Counted from the first letter of the stretch, positions 1 through 8,366 are shown. The stretch is 18,558 bases of DNA from MGBC163016 sp964469815 (GCA_964469815.1 CAYXZC010000038.1:1-18558); one strand, 5' to 3'. Numbers and translations: made by a program. Notes: generated from the sequence alone by a model not told the origin.

Positions 1-58
1 TCTGCCTGTTGCAACCTCACATCCTGTATCAGGCAGATCTGAAGATCTGCACTACAAA
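1..58. repeat. Short palindromic repeat, left copy, with overlapping hairpin
   Basis: GCAGATCT at 33-40 and AGATCTGC at 43-50 form an 8-bp inverted repeat around GA. CTACAAA follows at 52-58. The same palindrome plus CTACAAA recurs in the same orientation at 18387-18412. In addition TCTGCCTG at 1-8 is the exact reverse complement of CAGGCAGA at 30-37, so the left arm could pair in two ways. The window edge cuts the element. It is probably a dispersed intergenic hairpin; its function is unknown. Confidence 0.6.
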
Positions 59-69
59 TCTTCTTAATC

Positions 70-290
70 TGCTTTCGAAAGATTGCGATATATGAATGCA
101 TGAGGGAGCGAACCGCTGATAAGAGATGTTTCAAAAGCGCGGGTGAGGGTCATCGCGCGCAGTTCCGCATGAGCCGAAAGCCACAGTGTGGCTTTCGTGC
201 GAGCTCAGGACTGTTTGAGCACGAGACCTTCACCCGCGCTTTAGCAAATGTAATCAATGAGCGTCAAATGCGAAAAAGGATACCTTTGAG
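70..290 (-). repeat. Large multi-hairpin repeat, copy A (truncated and interrupted)
   Basis: Read on the minus strand, this matches the repeats at 8367-8563 and 15711-15905. It has the arm GGTATCC..TTTTCGCATTTG and GACGCTCA (290-258), and then the conserved core with TCAGCGGTTCGCTCC and CATGCATTCATATAT (about 121-90) and CTTTCGAAAG (81-72). The closing 3' arm found in the other copies is missing. The small GATGC/GCATC hairpin of the other copies is replaced by about 135 bp that contain a separate palindrome (134-242). This is a degenerate family member. No coding sense was found here. Confidence 0.75.
134..242. repeat. Palindrome nested inside repeat copy A
   Basis: The arms at 134-151 and 225-242 pair over 18 bp with one mismatch (AAAGCGCGGGTGA... 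with ...TCACCCGCGCTTT). Inside, TGAGC (170-174) can pair with GCTCA (203-207). Within that, CGAAAGCCAC (175-184) pairs perfectly with GTGGCTTTCG (188-197) around a 3-nt loop. The nested stems suggest either a small mobile palindrome that landed in the larger repeat or a structured RNA. No T-run follows on either strand. Confidence 0.7.
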
Positions 291-323
291 CTAATGTCGC
301 GCATGGTGGTAGAAAGCGTATAT

Positions 324-445
324 TTGAAATGGCATGGCAGGATCTAGATCTTTCGACTTCGTTCGCTGCGCTCTCTACGCTCAAGATGACGATCTTTGGT
401 TAAAGCCTTCAGCTTTGCATTTAAGGCCTACGCATGCCATTTCAA
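324..445. repeat. 122-bp hairpin downstream of the wall-anchored protein gene
   Basis: TTGAAATGGCATG (324-336) is the exact reverse complement of CATGCCATTTCAA (433-445). The interior, read on the minus strand, contains GTCATCTTGAGCG and GAACGAAGTCGAAAGATC. These resemble the dispersed intergenic motif of the form TCATCCTGAGCG...GTCGAAGGATC that I recall from many bacterial genomes. The element starts 30 bp beyond the stop codon of the gene at 475-2283, so it may shape the 3' end of that transcript. No T-run accompanies it. Confidence 0.65.
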
Positions 446-474
446 GAGTTCTCTTCACAACGAAAATCGCTCGT

Positions 475-2283
475 TTATCGGGTCTTCTTGGCCTTGCTGC
501 GACGGAACGCCACGATCGCAAGTATGAGAGCTGCAACGGCCGCCACAGCCAAGCAGATCCCCACAACAGTGGTCATGCTATCGCCTGTCTGAGAAAGCTT
601 CGGGTTGGTCTTCGGATCACCGGAAACCTTCTGGTCGTTCTGGCCTCCACCTTGCGACTGAACAATCTTGAATACTTTGGAAACAGACCCTGAATAAGCG
701 CCCTTCCCATCGATAACAAGATAATAGTCCCCGATAGCTGTTGGATTCTCAACTACCTTGCCATCTTTGGTGATGTATGAAACATCATAATCGATTCCTT
801 CACGAAGCGTGACATCCCCGTATTTGACAGTGAAGCTTGGGAATTTAATAGCGCTTCCCGTATATGTGTAATATTCGCTGAAGCCGCTTATCTCTGTATT
901 TTTGCTATTCAAGACAATCTTATCGGGGTCAGCATTGTCCACAACCTCAAAGGACGCATCCTTCGTGCCAACGTAACCGCTACCATCCAAGGCCTCGATC
1001 ATCAGTTTATAGCTTCCTATAGCACTTACGCGATCGACGTTTTGACCCTGATCGTTGGTAAAGTAATACCTGTAATCGGTGCCGTTCACAAGTTCGCGTC
1101 CGTTCACCATCAGCTTGAATTCGATGGGAATATCGTTGCCGTTGTTGTAGGTGTATCTAAACTGAAGCCCTGTGATGATGCCGTTGGCTTTGATGTCAAC
1201 ATCAACCGGTGGATTCGGTTGCCCATTTTCAGCGATCGTGATCTTCTGGGGCGTTGAGGAACCGGAATAGTTCGGAGCTTTACCATCAATGATCACATAG
1301 TAATCGCCAGCAGCCAAAGGGGTCGAGACCACATTGCCATCCTTGTCAAGGATCCTGATCTCATAATCAGTTCCCCGAACGAGCGTTTTACCCGTGCTGT
1401 CCTTCACAACGATCCCTGAAAGGTCTATCGGGTTGCCGGTGTATTCATAGGTTGCATCTATGCCGCTTATGCTGGCATCCTTCCCAATATCCACTGTACC
1501 GGGGGTTACGTTGTCCATCACTTTGAAAGTGCGTGTCAAAGTACCCTCATAATCGCCGGTACCGGTTATGGTCAAGGTGTAGTTCCCAGAATTGGTAACG
1601 GAGGTTACCGTGTTGCCCGAGCTATTCTTGATCTGGGAAGTGTAATCGGTGCCTGGGGTCAATGTTTTCGAACCCAGAACAACATCGAAATCGATCGGGA
1701 TAACCGCACCGTTGTTATAGGAGTATTCAGGCATGAGACCGGTTACGGTTGCCGAGGTGATATCAGTCTTCGTTCCGGGAGTAGGAGGATTATCACCGGA
1801 AGGGTTCAGTTCAATGGTGTCGATGCCGCCGACCGGATTCACCGGTTGAAGACGGAACACAGCATTGGAGCTGGTAACACCTTGCATCGTAACGAATGCT
1901 CGCTCGTCGGTGGTCACCGGAACATTCAGAGTGCCGATATCGTAGTCACCTGCACCGACACCATTGAGCTCGTTTTCACCATTGGACACGATGACGGTCA
2001 TAAGACCGGTCTGATTGTTGTAGGGAGACTGGTAAACGACGTTGCCCTGCGCAACGCTTGAGAATCTGAATGAAGCACCGGGAATGGCTTTGCCAGCATC
2101 ATCTACGATCTTCAGATCCACTTGAACGGAATGCTCTCCGACAAGATCCACGCCGTAGACCTCTACCGCGTTCTCGTTGGTCTTCGTAATCTTGCCTGTC
2201 ATATCCGCCCACGCGCTAAGTGGCAACATAGCCAATGCAGCTGCCAAGAATACGCAGACCATCCTCTTCATCGACTTCGCCAT
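475..2283 (-). CDS. Wall-anchored surface protein with four Ig-like repeats
   Basis: Predicted secreted and sortase-anchored protein of 602 residues. The start at 2283 is chosen because AAAGGAGG lies 5 nt upstream and the protein then opens with a signal peptide (MAKSMKRM, hydrophobic core, cut near AWA at 23-25). An upstream in-frame ATG at 2379 overlaps the previous gene and lacks such a site. Residues about 48-147 form a beta-rich domain (IPGASFRF, GAGDYDIG) resembling prealbumin/CnaB-like folds. Four repeats of about 78 residues follow (about 180-256, 272-350, 369-447, 465-541), each with Y-[NT]-[NG]..., a G-[TI]-D-Y motif and a GDY/GNY/GSY turn. Repeats 1 and 3 carry YNNG; repeats 2 and 4 carry YTG. 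The C-terminus has LSQTGD (563-568), a 20+ residue membrane segment and RRSKAKK, a variant LPxTG sorting signal. It lies 82 nt after the M60-like gene and is probably co-transcribed with it. The ligand is unknown. Confidence 0.88.
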   Translation of the reverse strand: MAKSMKRMVCVFLAAALAMLPLSAWADMTGKITKTNENAVEVYGVDLVGEHSVQVDLKIVDDAGKAIPGASFRFSSVAQGNVVYQSPYNNQTGLMTVIVSNGENELNGVGAGDYDIGTLNVPVTTDERAFVTMQGVTSSNAVFRLQPVNPVGGIDTIELNPSGDNPPTPGTKTDITSATVTGLMPEYSYNNGAVIPIDFDVVLGSKTLTPGTDYTSQIKNSSGNTVTSVTNSGNYTLTITGTGDYEGTLTRTFKVMDNVTPGTVDIGKDASISGIDATYEYTGNPIDLSGIVVKDSTGKTLVRGTDYEIRILDKDGNVVSTPLAAGDYYVIIDGKAPNYSGSSTPQKITIAENGQPNPPVDVDIKANGIITGLQFRYTYNNGNDIPIEFKLMVNGRELVNGTDYRYYFTNDQGQNVDRVSAIGSYKLMIEALDGSGYVGTKDASFEVVDNADPDKIVLNSKNTEISGFSEYYTYTGSAIKFPSFTVKYGDVTLREGIDYDVSYITKDGKVVENPTAIGDYYLVIDGKGAYSGSVSKVFKIVQSQGGGQNDQKVSGDPKTNPKLSQTGDSMTTVVGICLAVAAVAALILAIVAFRRSKAKKTR

Positions 2284-2365
2284 TGCTCCTCCTTTGGCAA
2301 AACCCTTGCCGCAAACACCTGGTTTCCCACAACCTTTTTCCATGCTAATACCTGTTTTCCTTATA
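2284..2365 (-). other. 82-nt gap between the two surface-protein genes
   Basis: This spacer stays open in the frame of the downstream gene and would encode a Gly/Lys/Cys-rich stretch (KGCGKPGVCGKGFAKGG). The strong ribosome binding site AAAGGAGG lies at its end, so it is best read as untranslated leader. On the minus strand, GGCAA and TTGCC can form a small stem just before the ribosome binding site. No terminator is visible, which fits co-transcription of the pair. Confidence 0.5.
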
Positions 2366-5300
2366 TTACCTGTAAACATCGTATGCTCCCAGGTTCAAAG
2401 TTATGCCATAGAGATCGACGTACATCTCATCGTTTATGCCCTGACGCTGGATTGCAGCCGACATGCCTACCGACACAGGTTTTGCATCGACAAGCTTCTC
2501 TGCGCTATCCACCCTATAAAGCTCAGGATGCACGCTTCCCCAATCCTCGATGGCATCCTCGTAAGTGCCCGGCTCGAAGTAGTACAGCCAAGTGCCACCA
2601 TAGACCATAGCCTTTGCGTCAACGATAGCCGCATCATTTTCGCCGACCTTATCGGTGATGATGATCTGGCGCGGCGGATCTGCCACAACGTTTCCGGCCT
2701 CATCTTTTATGACCACCATATTGTAGACCGGGTTGCCAGTATAATCACCCATTATGATGAACGACCCCTTAGGGATGAAGATGCTCTGGCGCCCGTCTTG
2801 CGAGTCGGAACCGCCCTCTGCATCCACGGCCGCATCAGCGATGCTTCCCGAGGACTCGATCGTTACATCGTGCGTGAGCTTACCCATGCCGAAATGAGCA
2901 TCCTCACCAAGGAGCGAAACACGGTATATCGGTGCCGAGATAACGTCCAGCTCAGCAATGGAGACCTCGCCTGCATTCTCCGCCCATTCCGTCAAACGTA
3001 AGTAGGAAGCACGATATGTTGCCAGCTTGCCCCTATCGGCTTCATCGCCGGAAACATCAGCCTCGGAGAAATAGATGACAGCGTTATCCGAACGGTCGAA
3101 CGCATCGTACCCCTTGTAATTATCAGAGGCCGGGAAATAGAGCATGGACGTGTTCACGAGGATCCAATCCTTGCCGTTCTCGGACACCTCGATATCCACG
3201 CCTTTGAACGACTTCTCCTTGGCGGATGGATAATAGCGGATCCCGCTGACATCCATGGTGGAATTGAATGCTACGGTGATCTGCTGTCCGATCCCCTGCT
3301 CTACGGGCTTTCCGGTGAATACCGTGGATGCATCTCCATCGATCGCAGCGGACGCATCCGCACCTGCCGCATCAGCACATCCCATCTTCGCGAAGATATC
3401 ATCTTCATCGTTCGCTGCAGCAATGCCATCTACAGGAACCATGTTGGTAGTGATCGTCCAACGGCTCTTATCGGTCGGCATCGTGAAATTCGTGATACCG
3501 CCCTCTGCAGCTGCATGCTCAACGCGAACCTTCATGCTATCAGTTGCAGGCGATGTGTTGGACGCATTATCGAGTGCACGGATCCTGTAGGACACATCGC
3601 TCTCAGGTAGCCCGATGGCCGACTCCGTGAAGGTCTCACCGATCTCGATCAGACCGACAGGAATGTATCCCGCATCGCCTTCACGCAGAACCTCGAAAGC
3701 ACGAACATTCCTTGCTTGAGCACCTGATGCCTTGACATTATCGACGATGACGGTTTGCGCTTGCTGATCGAAGCGGATATCGGCCGAAACCGATACATCA
3801 TCGCAACCAACACCGACGCCGGCATGCGCCTGAGCGTTCACATCATCGCTCAGATACTGGATAGCACGTGCTTCCTGCGCGTAATTGGACGCATAGAGTT
3901 GCGTGCCCTCATCCGGTTCGAGTCCCCAAGCGGTGAAGAAATCGATCAGGTTGCGCTCGCAAGCAGCCATCGCCAAGCGCATGAGTGTATTCTCTGCATC
4001 TGTCCCATCAAGGGAAAGCCTGTATGGAGCGTTGCCCGAATTACGAGCATAGGCGCTCATGCGTGCAAACACCAGATTCGCCATCTCATCATCAGGGTCG
4101 TCATAATATGCATGGGAGAAGCCCTCATCGTATGCCAGATGCAGCTGCCACAACATCGCCGCACCTAGCTTCGCATCCAATGCGCCACGCGAATCAGAGG
4201 TTACGCGCGCATAGACATCATCCCAGTCAAAGACGATGCTCTCATTCGTATCGTGGGAGGTTAGAAGCTTCGTGAAATAATCGGCCGCGACCTCGGGATC
4301 TGCTATCGCGCTATCGGCGATCTGATGACCGAGAGCATGGATGATGCCGACTCCCGGATGATCCCCGGAATCGTAGATGCCATCCTTGGCAGTGGATACA
4401 GGCGTCGCCTTCAGAAGATCGGCCACGCCGTTGCGATCGATGCCTATGTAGTTATTTGTCGTGCATATCGATTTTTCGGATTCTATGCTCATGCAACGGA
4501 TGTTGTGTCTAGCACTCGGAAGATCGTTGTTCGCACCATAGACCGAGGTGAGACGCGGGTTCTCCGCGATGCTGAACAGGCCCTTATGCTGGTAGGCGAC
4601 ATCGATCACCTCATCGACTGCACGGGTCATCGAGTCGATGTGTCCCGCCACATCTGCCATATCGGTGCTGCCAAGATCAAGGATCATCTCGGTAGCAGGC
4701 AACGTGATGACCGCATGGTCTGTCACGATCTCGGTCAGATTGGCAGAGCAATCATCGGCCACGAACATTCCGAAGAAGCCGGTGCCCGCATGACCCGCAT
4801 TCGAATGCAGCGTGGAAAGCGAATTCACGTGCTCCTGAAGCTCGGCTGCGTAAGCCGCTATGCGCTCGCTTCGGACTTGTTGCGCATCTTGGCCGCGAAG
4901 TCCGCTCACATCCAAGACCGGGATGCGCGTTGCGCCCACGATGCTGACGTTATATGCATCATCGGATGGATCACCGGTGTATTCCAAATAGAGGGAGCCG
5001 CCGCGCTCGACGTTCACACCTTCCGGAAGCTGTCCGATCTCGGGAATGGTGATCTCGTTCATGCCGGAGAGCAGATAGCCCACAGGCGTGAATTGCGAAT
5101 CTACCCCGCCCATATACTGAGAAGCGATAAGGCGCAGCTTCGTGGCTTCACCCGTCTTCTCGCTAGGCGTGCTGACATAGACCTTGAGCTTATCGCCCGC
5201 CTTCGCAGAGATGCCAAGCGGCTGCCATGCATTGAGACCGCCGATATTGGCGTTAGCCGTGGTGATGGAAGTGTCCACAGCAAACGTCAGAGGATCGTCC

Positions 5301-8209
5301 ATACCGAGCATCTGGCGGGCGTTCGCAAGCTCGATCGCATATTCGCCAGAAAGCGGATGCGTTTCGGCCGCATGTCCAAGCTCCCCTGAATTCCCATCCG
5401 TTGCTTGGATGCGCTTCTCAAGGATATCGAAAGCTGCTTCGTCCATCTGATCGCTCAATGAGATATGGGTATCGTCCGCCCAGATGGCAGCCATATCATC
5501 CTCAAGCCCGCTCGGTGAATAAAGCGCCAGCTCTGAGACGGTGGCTGCTTCGCCTCCTGCACGGGTGAAGCTGAAACGGAGCGTTTCGGTTCCGACAAGG
5601 GTGTACGGAAGTTCGACATACACGGTGTTGACCGCTGCTGAATCGGAGCCACCCTCCACAGGAACACTGCGTATGACAAGTCCGCTATCAAGCGTGAGAA
5701 GCTCGCTTTGCGTGGGCTGCCCGTCGGATGTGCGGCCGAAGGCGCGGACATAAACGTTCTCGATGCCATCGGCATATTCCTCTCCCATATATGTGGTGAA
5801 GGCGAGATTCCTCACGTCCGCAGGTTCGTGCAAGGTCAAAGCGATGGTGGAATTGGTTCCACCAGCTTCTTGTCCACCGCGCCCGAGCTCGATATATGTA
5901 TCGAAGTCACCATCGACCGCTGCTTTTGCGGTCTGCGCATCCATGCCATCGACCTCAACGGACACGAAGCTGTTGGCCGCAGGATAGAGATCGGCATTCT
6001 GAGAAGCGCGATTGATGAGGTTGAACCATGGGATCTTCCCACCTTCCGATGTGGTGGAAGCACGTACGATCTCGGATGTTTCCGAGATGCCGTAGTCATT
6101 CTCGGCTGCAAGGCAGAACTCGTATTCCGTGTAGCTCTCGAGATTCTTCACAGTGTAGGAAGTTGCCTCGAGCTCAGCCGATGAGAAGCTTTCGTCTCCT
6201 GCCTTCTTGAAATAGAGGATGTAGGACTTCGCATTGTCCACCGGATCCCAAGAAGCGGTTATCTGGCTGTATCCGGCAGCAAGAGCAGGCGCAGCTATGA
6301 CCTCCGGTGCGCTGCGATCGACAGGCGTAGCGGTTACCGGGGCGCTCCAAAGGCTGTTACCGCTTTGACCCACAGCGCGCACGCGCAGATTGTATGTGCT
6401 CTCGTTTTGCAGGTTGCCCGTAGATGTGTGCGAGCGCACCGACATCCGCGGAACGGATGTGGTGTAAACATCCGTCTGGTTCTCGATGCCGACTTCCACG
6501 TTGTAGGCGATAGCATCATCCTGAGGCTCCCAAGCCAACTGGATCTGCTCATCGCCGGTTTCAACGCCCGTGACCTCGGGAGTAGCCGGGAATGTGGGCA
6601 GATCCAGCTCGGATACGCTGTCAACGAATCCCATATGGCTGATCTCGATCGTCTTTTTGGTCGAATCGGTCGTAGAGGTGAACTCGACCTCGACGCTGCG
6701 GAGATTCACAGGAGTTACGCTATCGGGGAACTTGACCACGAGCTGTCCGGTCTCCTTGTAGAGATACGCCTTCAGCTTTTGCATCATGAAGTCGTATTCG
6801 TGTTCGCCCTTGTCAGGATCGGGAGGTATATAGACCGGATCTTTGATGTTGTCCGTTGCCTCTACGATGTTCGCGGTCAAGTTGTAGGTCTTATCGGCCT
6901 CGGAATCGCCTGCGTACGGATCGTCAAGCTTGAGCGTGACAGTGCCGCCATCGCCCATGTTGTACGGATGGTTGTTCTCATCAAGCGGGAACTGCACGAC
7001 GAACGCTCCAAGACCAACGCCCTTGGTATCAGCGGTGAATCCTACCTTTGCCGCCTCAGAGATATCCGCACCTGTCTCATGGCGCAACACGATGGTGTTG
7101 CCATCATCGTAGAAAAGACTATCGGCTGCCTGAGCAGGATCCTCCACGATGTTACCGGTATCTCCCTGCTTGAGCGAGCCTTCGGTTCCGCCGTTGAATG
7201 AGGAGTCCATCTGGGAAACATCCTTGGTGATGGTGACCTCTGTGGCTGCGTGCGTCTTCTTCACCGTACTCGCGAAGTGCTGCACATCGGCCAGATCCAC
7301 GTTGCCATCACCTGTAAGGTCGAAGATGGCATCTGTGGAGCCTTCGTGCACAGCCTGTGCGATGGCTGCCGAGTCGGCATCGTCGAGCTTTCTATCACCG
7401 TTGAAATCACCATAGGGCACAAGGCCTGTCTTCGTATCGTTTTCTAGTATCTTGTCGCCATAGAGACTATCGACCAGCGAGAATTCCGCGCGATCGCCGT
7501 TTTGAAGGGTGACGGTGGCTCCGTGGTTGTATTCACCGTAATTCTTACCGGTCACCTTGACCTTGTACGTACCTGCAGGAACAGCTGTTATCTCAGCCGT
7601 GTAGACAGAAGGAGCAGTGGCATAGACCTGCGCATCGCCCGCACCGCTATGGGCATCGGTGATGAAGTTCGCATATGCTTGGTTCTTGGGTTGGAAAGCA
7701 GCCTCGTGCGTGCCGCCGCCTGTAATGCCTTCGAGCGTCAGTGTCAGCTGGGCGCCCGATGCCTGGATCGCACGAGGAACCAGGGTCTTGAGTGTTACCT
7801 GGATAGAAGCATCTTGCAAGGTTTCCTGAGTGACGGAGAATGGAGAGATGTCCGCGAAGAATTGGATTATGGAATCGAAGAAGGAGGGTTGTTCTTCATC
7901 CTTCGATCCCTCTTCGCTGTTCTGATCAGAATCTTGATCGCCCTCGGTGGAGCCTATATCCAAAACGACATCTTCTGCAAGCTGGCCACCTTGATCGTTC
8001 CGGTTGGATGTTGATTCGGAAGATGCATCGATGTTGCCATCGCTTGGCTCGACAGAGGTTTCATTTTGTGTGGATGTTGCCTGTTCAGCATCGTTATTCG
8101 GCGAAGCAGCAGCCATCGCCGGCATAGCGAAGAGCGAGAAAGCCAACGCAAACGATGCGATGCAACCCACCAAACCGTTGATCGTGTTTCCCCTTTTTCT
8201 GTTCCCCAT
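2366..8209 (-). CDS. Giant secreted M60-like protein with dockerin, FN3 and discoidin modules
   Basis: Protein of 1947 residues with signal peptide 1-34 (AMPAMAA) and an acidic Ser/Asp/Gln linker (35-110). A beta-rich domain (about 133-248) is followed by a type I dockerin pair of Ca-binding loops (DFNGDRKLDDAD at 268-279, DLTGDGNVDLAD at 297-308). An unassigned region (about 340-535), two FN3 domains (about 541-631 and 634-720), a discoidin/F5-8C-like domain (about 735-898) and the M60-like region (about 975-1450) come next. A beta domain (about 1470-1565), a second discoidin-like domain (about 1600-1758) and an unassigned C-terminal domain follow. M60 signs are WQPLGISAKAGDKLKVYV, RGGSLYLEY, the zinc motif region, E1306 at the spacing of the third ligand, and MLWQLHLAY. 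M60 (gluzincin) enzymes cut mucin-type glycoproteins using HExGH, but here residues 1291-1295 are HALGH, so peptidase activity is unlikely. No sorting signal is present, so the protein is released or held through the dockerin. Confidence 0.9.
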   Translation of the reverse strand: MGNRKRGNTINGLVGCIASFALAFSLFAMPAMAAASPNNDAEQATSTQNETSVEPSDGNIDASSESTSNRNDQGGQLAEDVVLDIGSTEGDQDSDQNSEEGSKDEEQPSFFDSIIQFFADISPFSVTQETLQDASIQVTLKTLVPRAIQASGAQLTLTLEGITGGGTHEAAFQPKNQAYANFITDAHSGAGDAQVYATAPSVYTAEITAVPAGTYKVKVTGKNYGEYNHGATVTLQNGDRAEFSLVDSLYGDKILENDTKTGLVPYGDFNGDRKLDDADSAAIAQAVHEGSTDAIFDLTGDGNVDLADVQHFASTVKKTHAATEVTITKDVSQMDSSFNGGTEGSLKQGDTGNIVEDPAQAADSLFYDDGNTIVLRHETGADISEAAKVGFTADTKGVGLGAFVVQFPLDENNHPYNMGDGGTVTLKLDDPYAGDSEADKTYNLTANIVEATDNIKDPVYIPPDPDKGEHEYDFMMQKLKAYLYKETGQLVVKFPDSVTPVNLRSVEVEFTSTTDSTKKTIEISHMGFVDSVSELDLPTFPATPEVTGVETGDEQIQLAWEPQDDAIAYNVEVGIENQTDVYTTSVPRMSVRSHTSTGNLQNESTYNLRVRAVGQSGNSLWSAPVTATPVDRSAPEVIAAPALAAGYSQITASWDPVDNAKSYILYFKKAGDESFSSAELEATSYTVKNLESYTEYEFCLAAENDYGISETSEIVRASTTSEGGKIPWFNLINRASQNADLYPAANSFVSVEVDGMDAQTAKAAVDGDFDTYIELGRGGQEAGGTNSTIALTLHEPADVRNLAFTTYMGEEYADGIENVYVRAFGRTSDGQPTQSELLTLDSGLVIRSVPVEGGSDSAAVNTVYVELPYTLVGTETLRFSFTRAGGEAATVSELALYSPSGLEDDMAAIWADDTHISLSDQMDEAAFDILEKRIQATDGNSGELGHAAETHPLSGEYAIELANARQMLGMDDPLTFAVDTSITTANANIGGLNAWQPLGISAKAGDKLKVYVSTPSEKTGEATKLRLIASQYMGGVDSQFTPVGYLLSGMNEITIPEIGQLPEGVNVERGGSLYLEYTGDPSDDAYNVSIVGATRIPVLDVSGLRGQDAQQVRSERIAAYAAELQEHVNSLSTLHSNAGHAGTGFFGMFVADDCSANLTEIVTDHAVITLPATEMILDLGSTDMADVAGHIDSMTRAVDEVIDVAYQHKGLFSIAENPRLTSVYGANNDLPSARHNIRCMSIESEKSICTTNNYIGIDRNGVADLLKATPVSTAKDGIYDSGDHPGVGIIHALGHQIADSAIADPEVAADYFTKLLTSHDTNESIVFDWDDVYARVTSDSRGALDAKLGAAMLWQLHLAYDEGFSHAYYDDPDDEMANLVFARMSAYARNSGNAPYRLSLDGTDAENTLMRLAMAACERNLIDFFTAWGLEPDEGTQLYASNYAQEARAIQYLSDDVNAQAHAGVGVGCDDVSVSADIRFDQQAQTVIVDNVKASGAQARNVRAFEVLREGDAGYIPVGLIEIGETFTESAIGLPESDVSYRIRALDNASNTSPATDSMKVRVEHAAAEGGITNFTMPTDKSRWTITTNMVPVDGIAAANDEDDIFAKMGCADAAGADASAAIDGDASTVFTGKPVEQGIGQQITVAFNSTMDVSGIRYYPSAKEKSFKGVDIEVSENGKDWILVNTSMLYFPASDNYKGYDAFDRSDNAVIYFSEADVSGDEADRGKLATYRASYLRLTEWAENAGEVSIAELDVISAPIYRVSLLGEDAHFGMGKLTHDVTIESSGSIADAAVDAEGGSDSQDGRQSIFIPKGSFIIMGDYTGNPVYNMVVIKDEAGNVVADPPRQIIITDKVGENDAAIVDAKAMVYGGTWLYYFEPGTYEDAIEDWGSVHPELYRVDSAEKLVDAKPVSVGMSAAIQRQGINDEMYVDLYGITLNLGAYDVYR

Positions 8210-8281
8210 AACACTACCTTAAATCCAGACGTTTCCGAATTTGGGCATACGTCTTGCGGATATTAAATGCTCAGTTGATTA

Positions 8282-8310
8282 ACTATAACAATTCGGTAAC
8301 GTTTTGTTTA
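8282..8310 (-). promoter_or_regulatory. Candidate promoter of the M60-like gene
   Basis: On the minus strand TAAACA (8310-8305) and TATAGT (8287-8282) are separated by 17 nt, matching sigma70-type -35 (4 of 6) and -10 (5 of 6) boxes. Transcription would start near 8275 and give a leader of about 65 nt. That leader contains AGACGT and ACGTCT as a 6-bp inverted pair (8227-8232, 8249-8254) and a modest AAGG site before the ATG at 8209. The placement is inferred from sequence only. Confidence 0.35.
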
Positions 8311-8366
8311 GACTATGTTGCCTGTATATGAGCAATAAACACAAGAAATTCATCGCAGGATGAAAA

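Noticed and set aside
70..290. CRISPR array or tRNA cluster
   Set aside because: There are no regularly spaced identical repeats with unique spacers. The cloverleaf-like stems lack tRNA landmarks such as the GGTTCGAATCC arm and an acceptor stem of 7 bp.
334..693. Plus-strand open frame of 119 codons
   Set aside because: It overlaps the palindrome at 324-445 and runs antisense into the wall-anchored protein gene; no ribosome binding site and no protein-like composition.
4325..5389. Plus-strand open frame of 354 codons inside the M60-like gene
   Set aside because: It is antisense to a protein with clear domain matches, is rich in His/Arg/Cys as antisense shadows are, and has no ribosome binding site.
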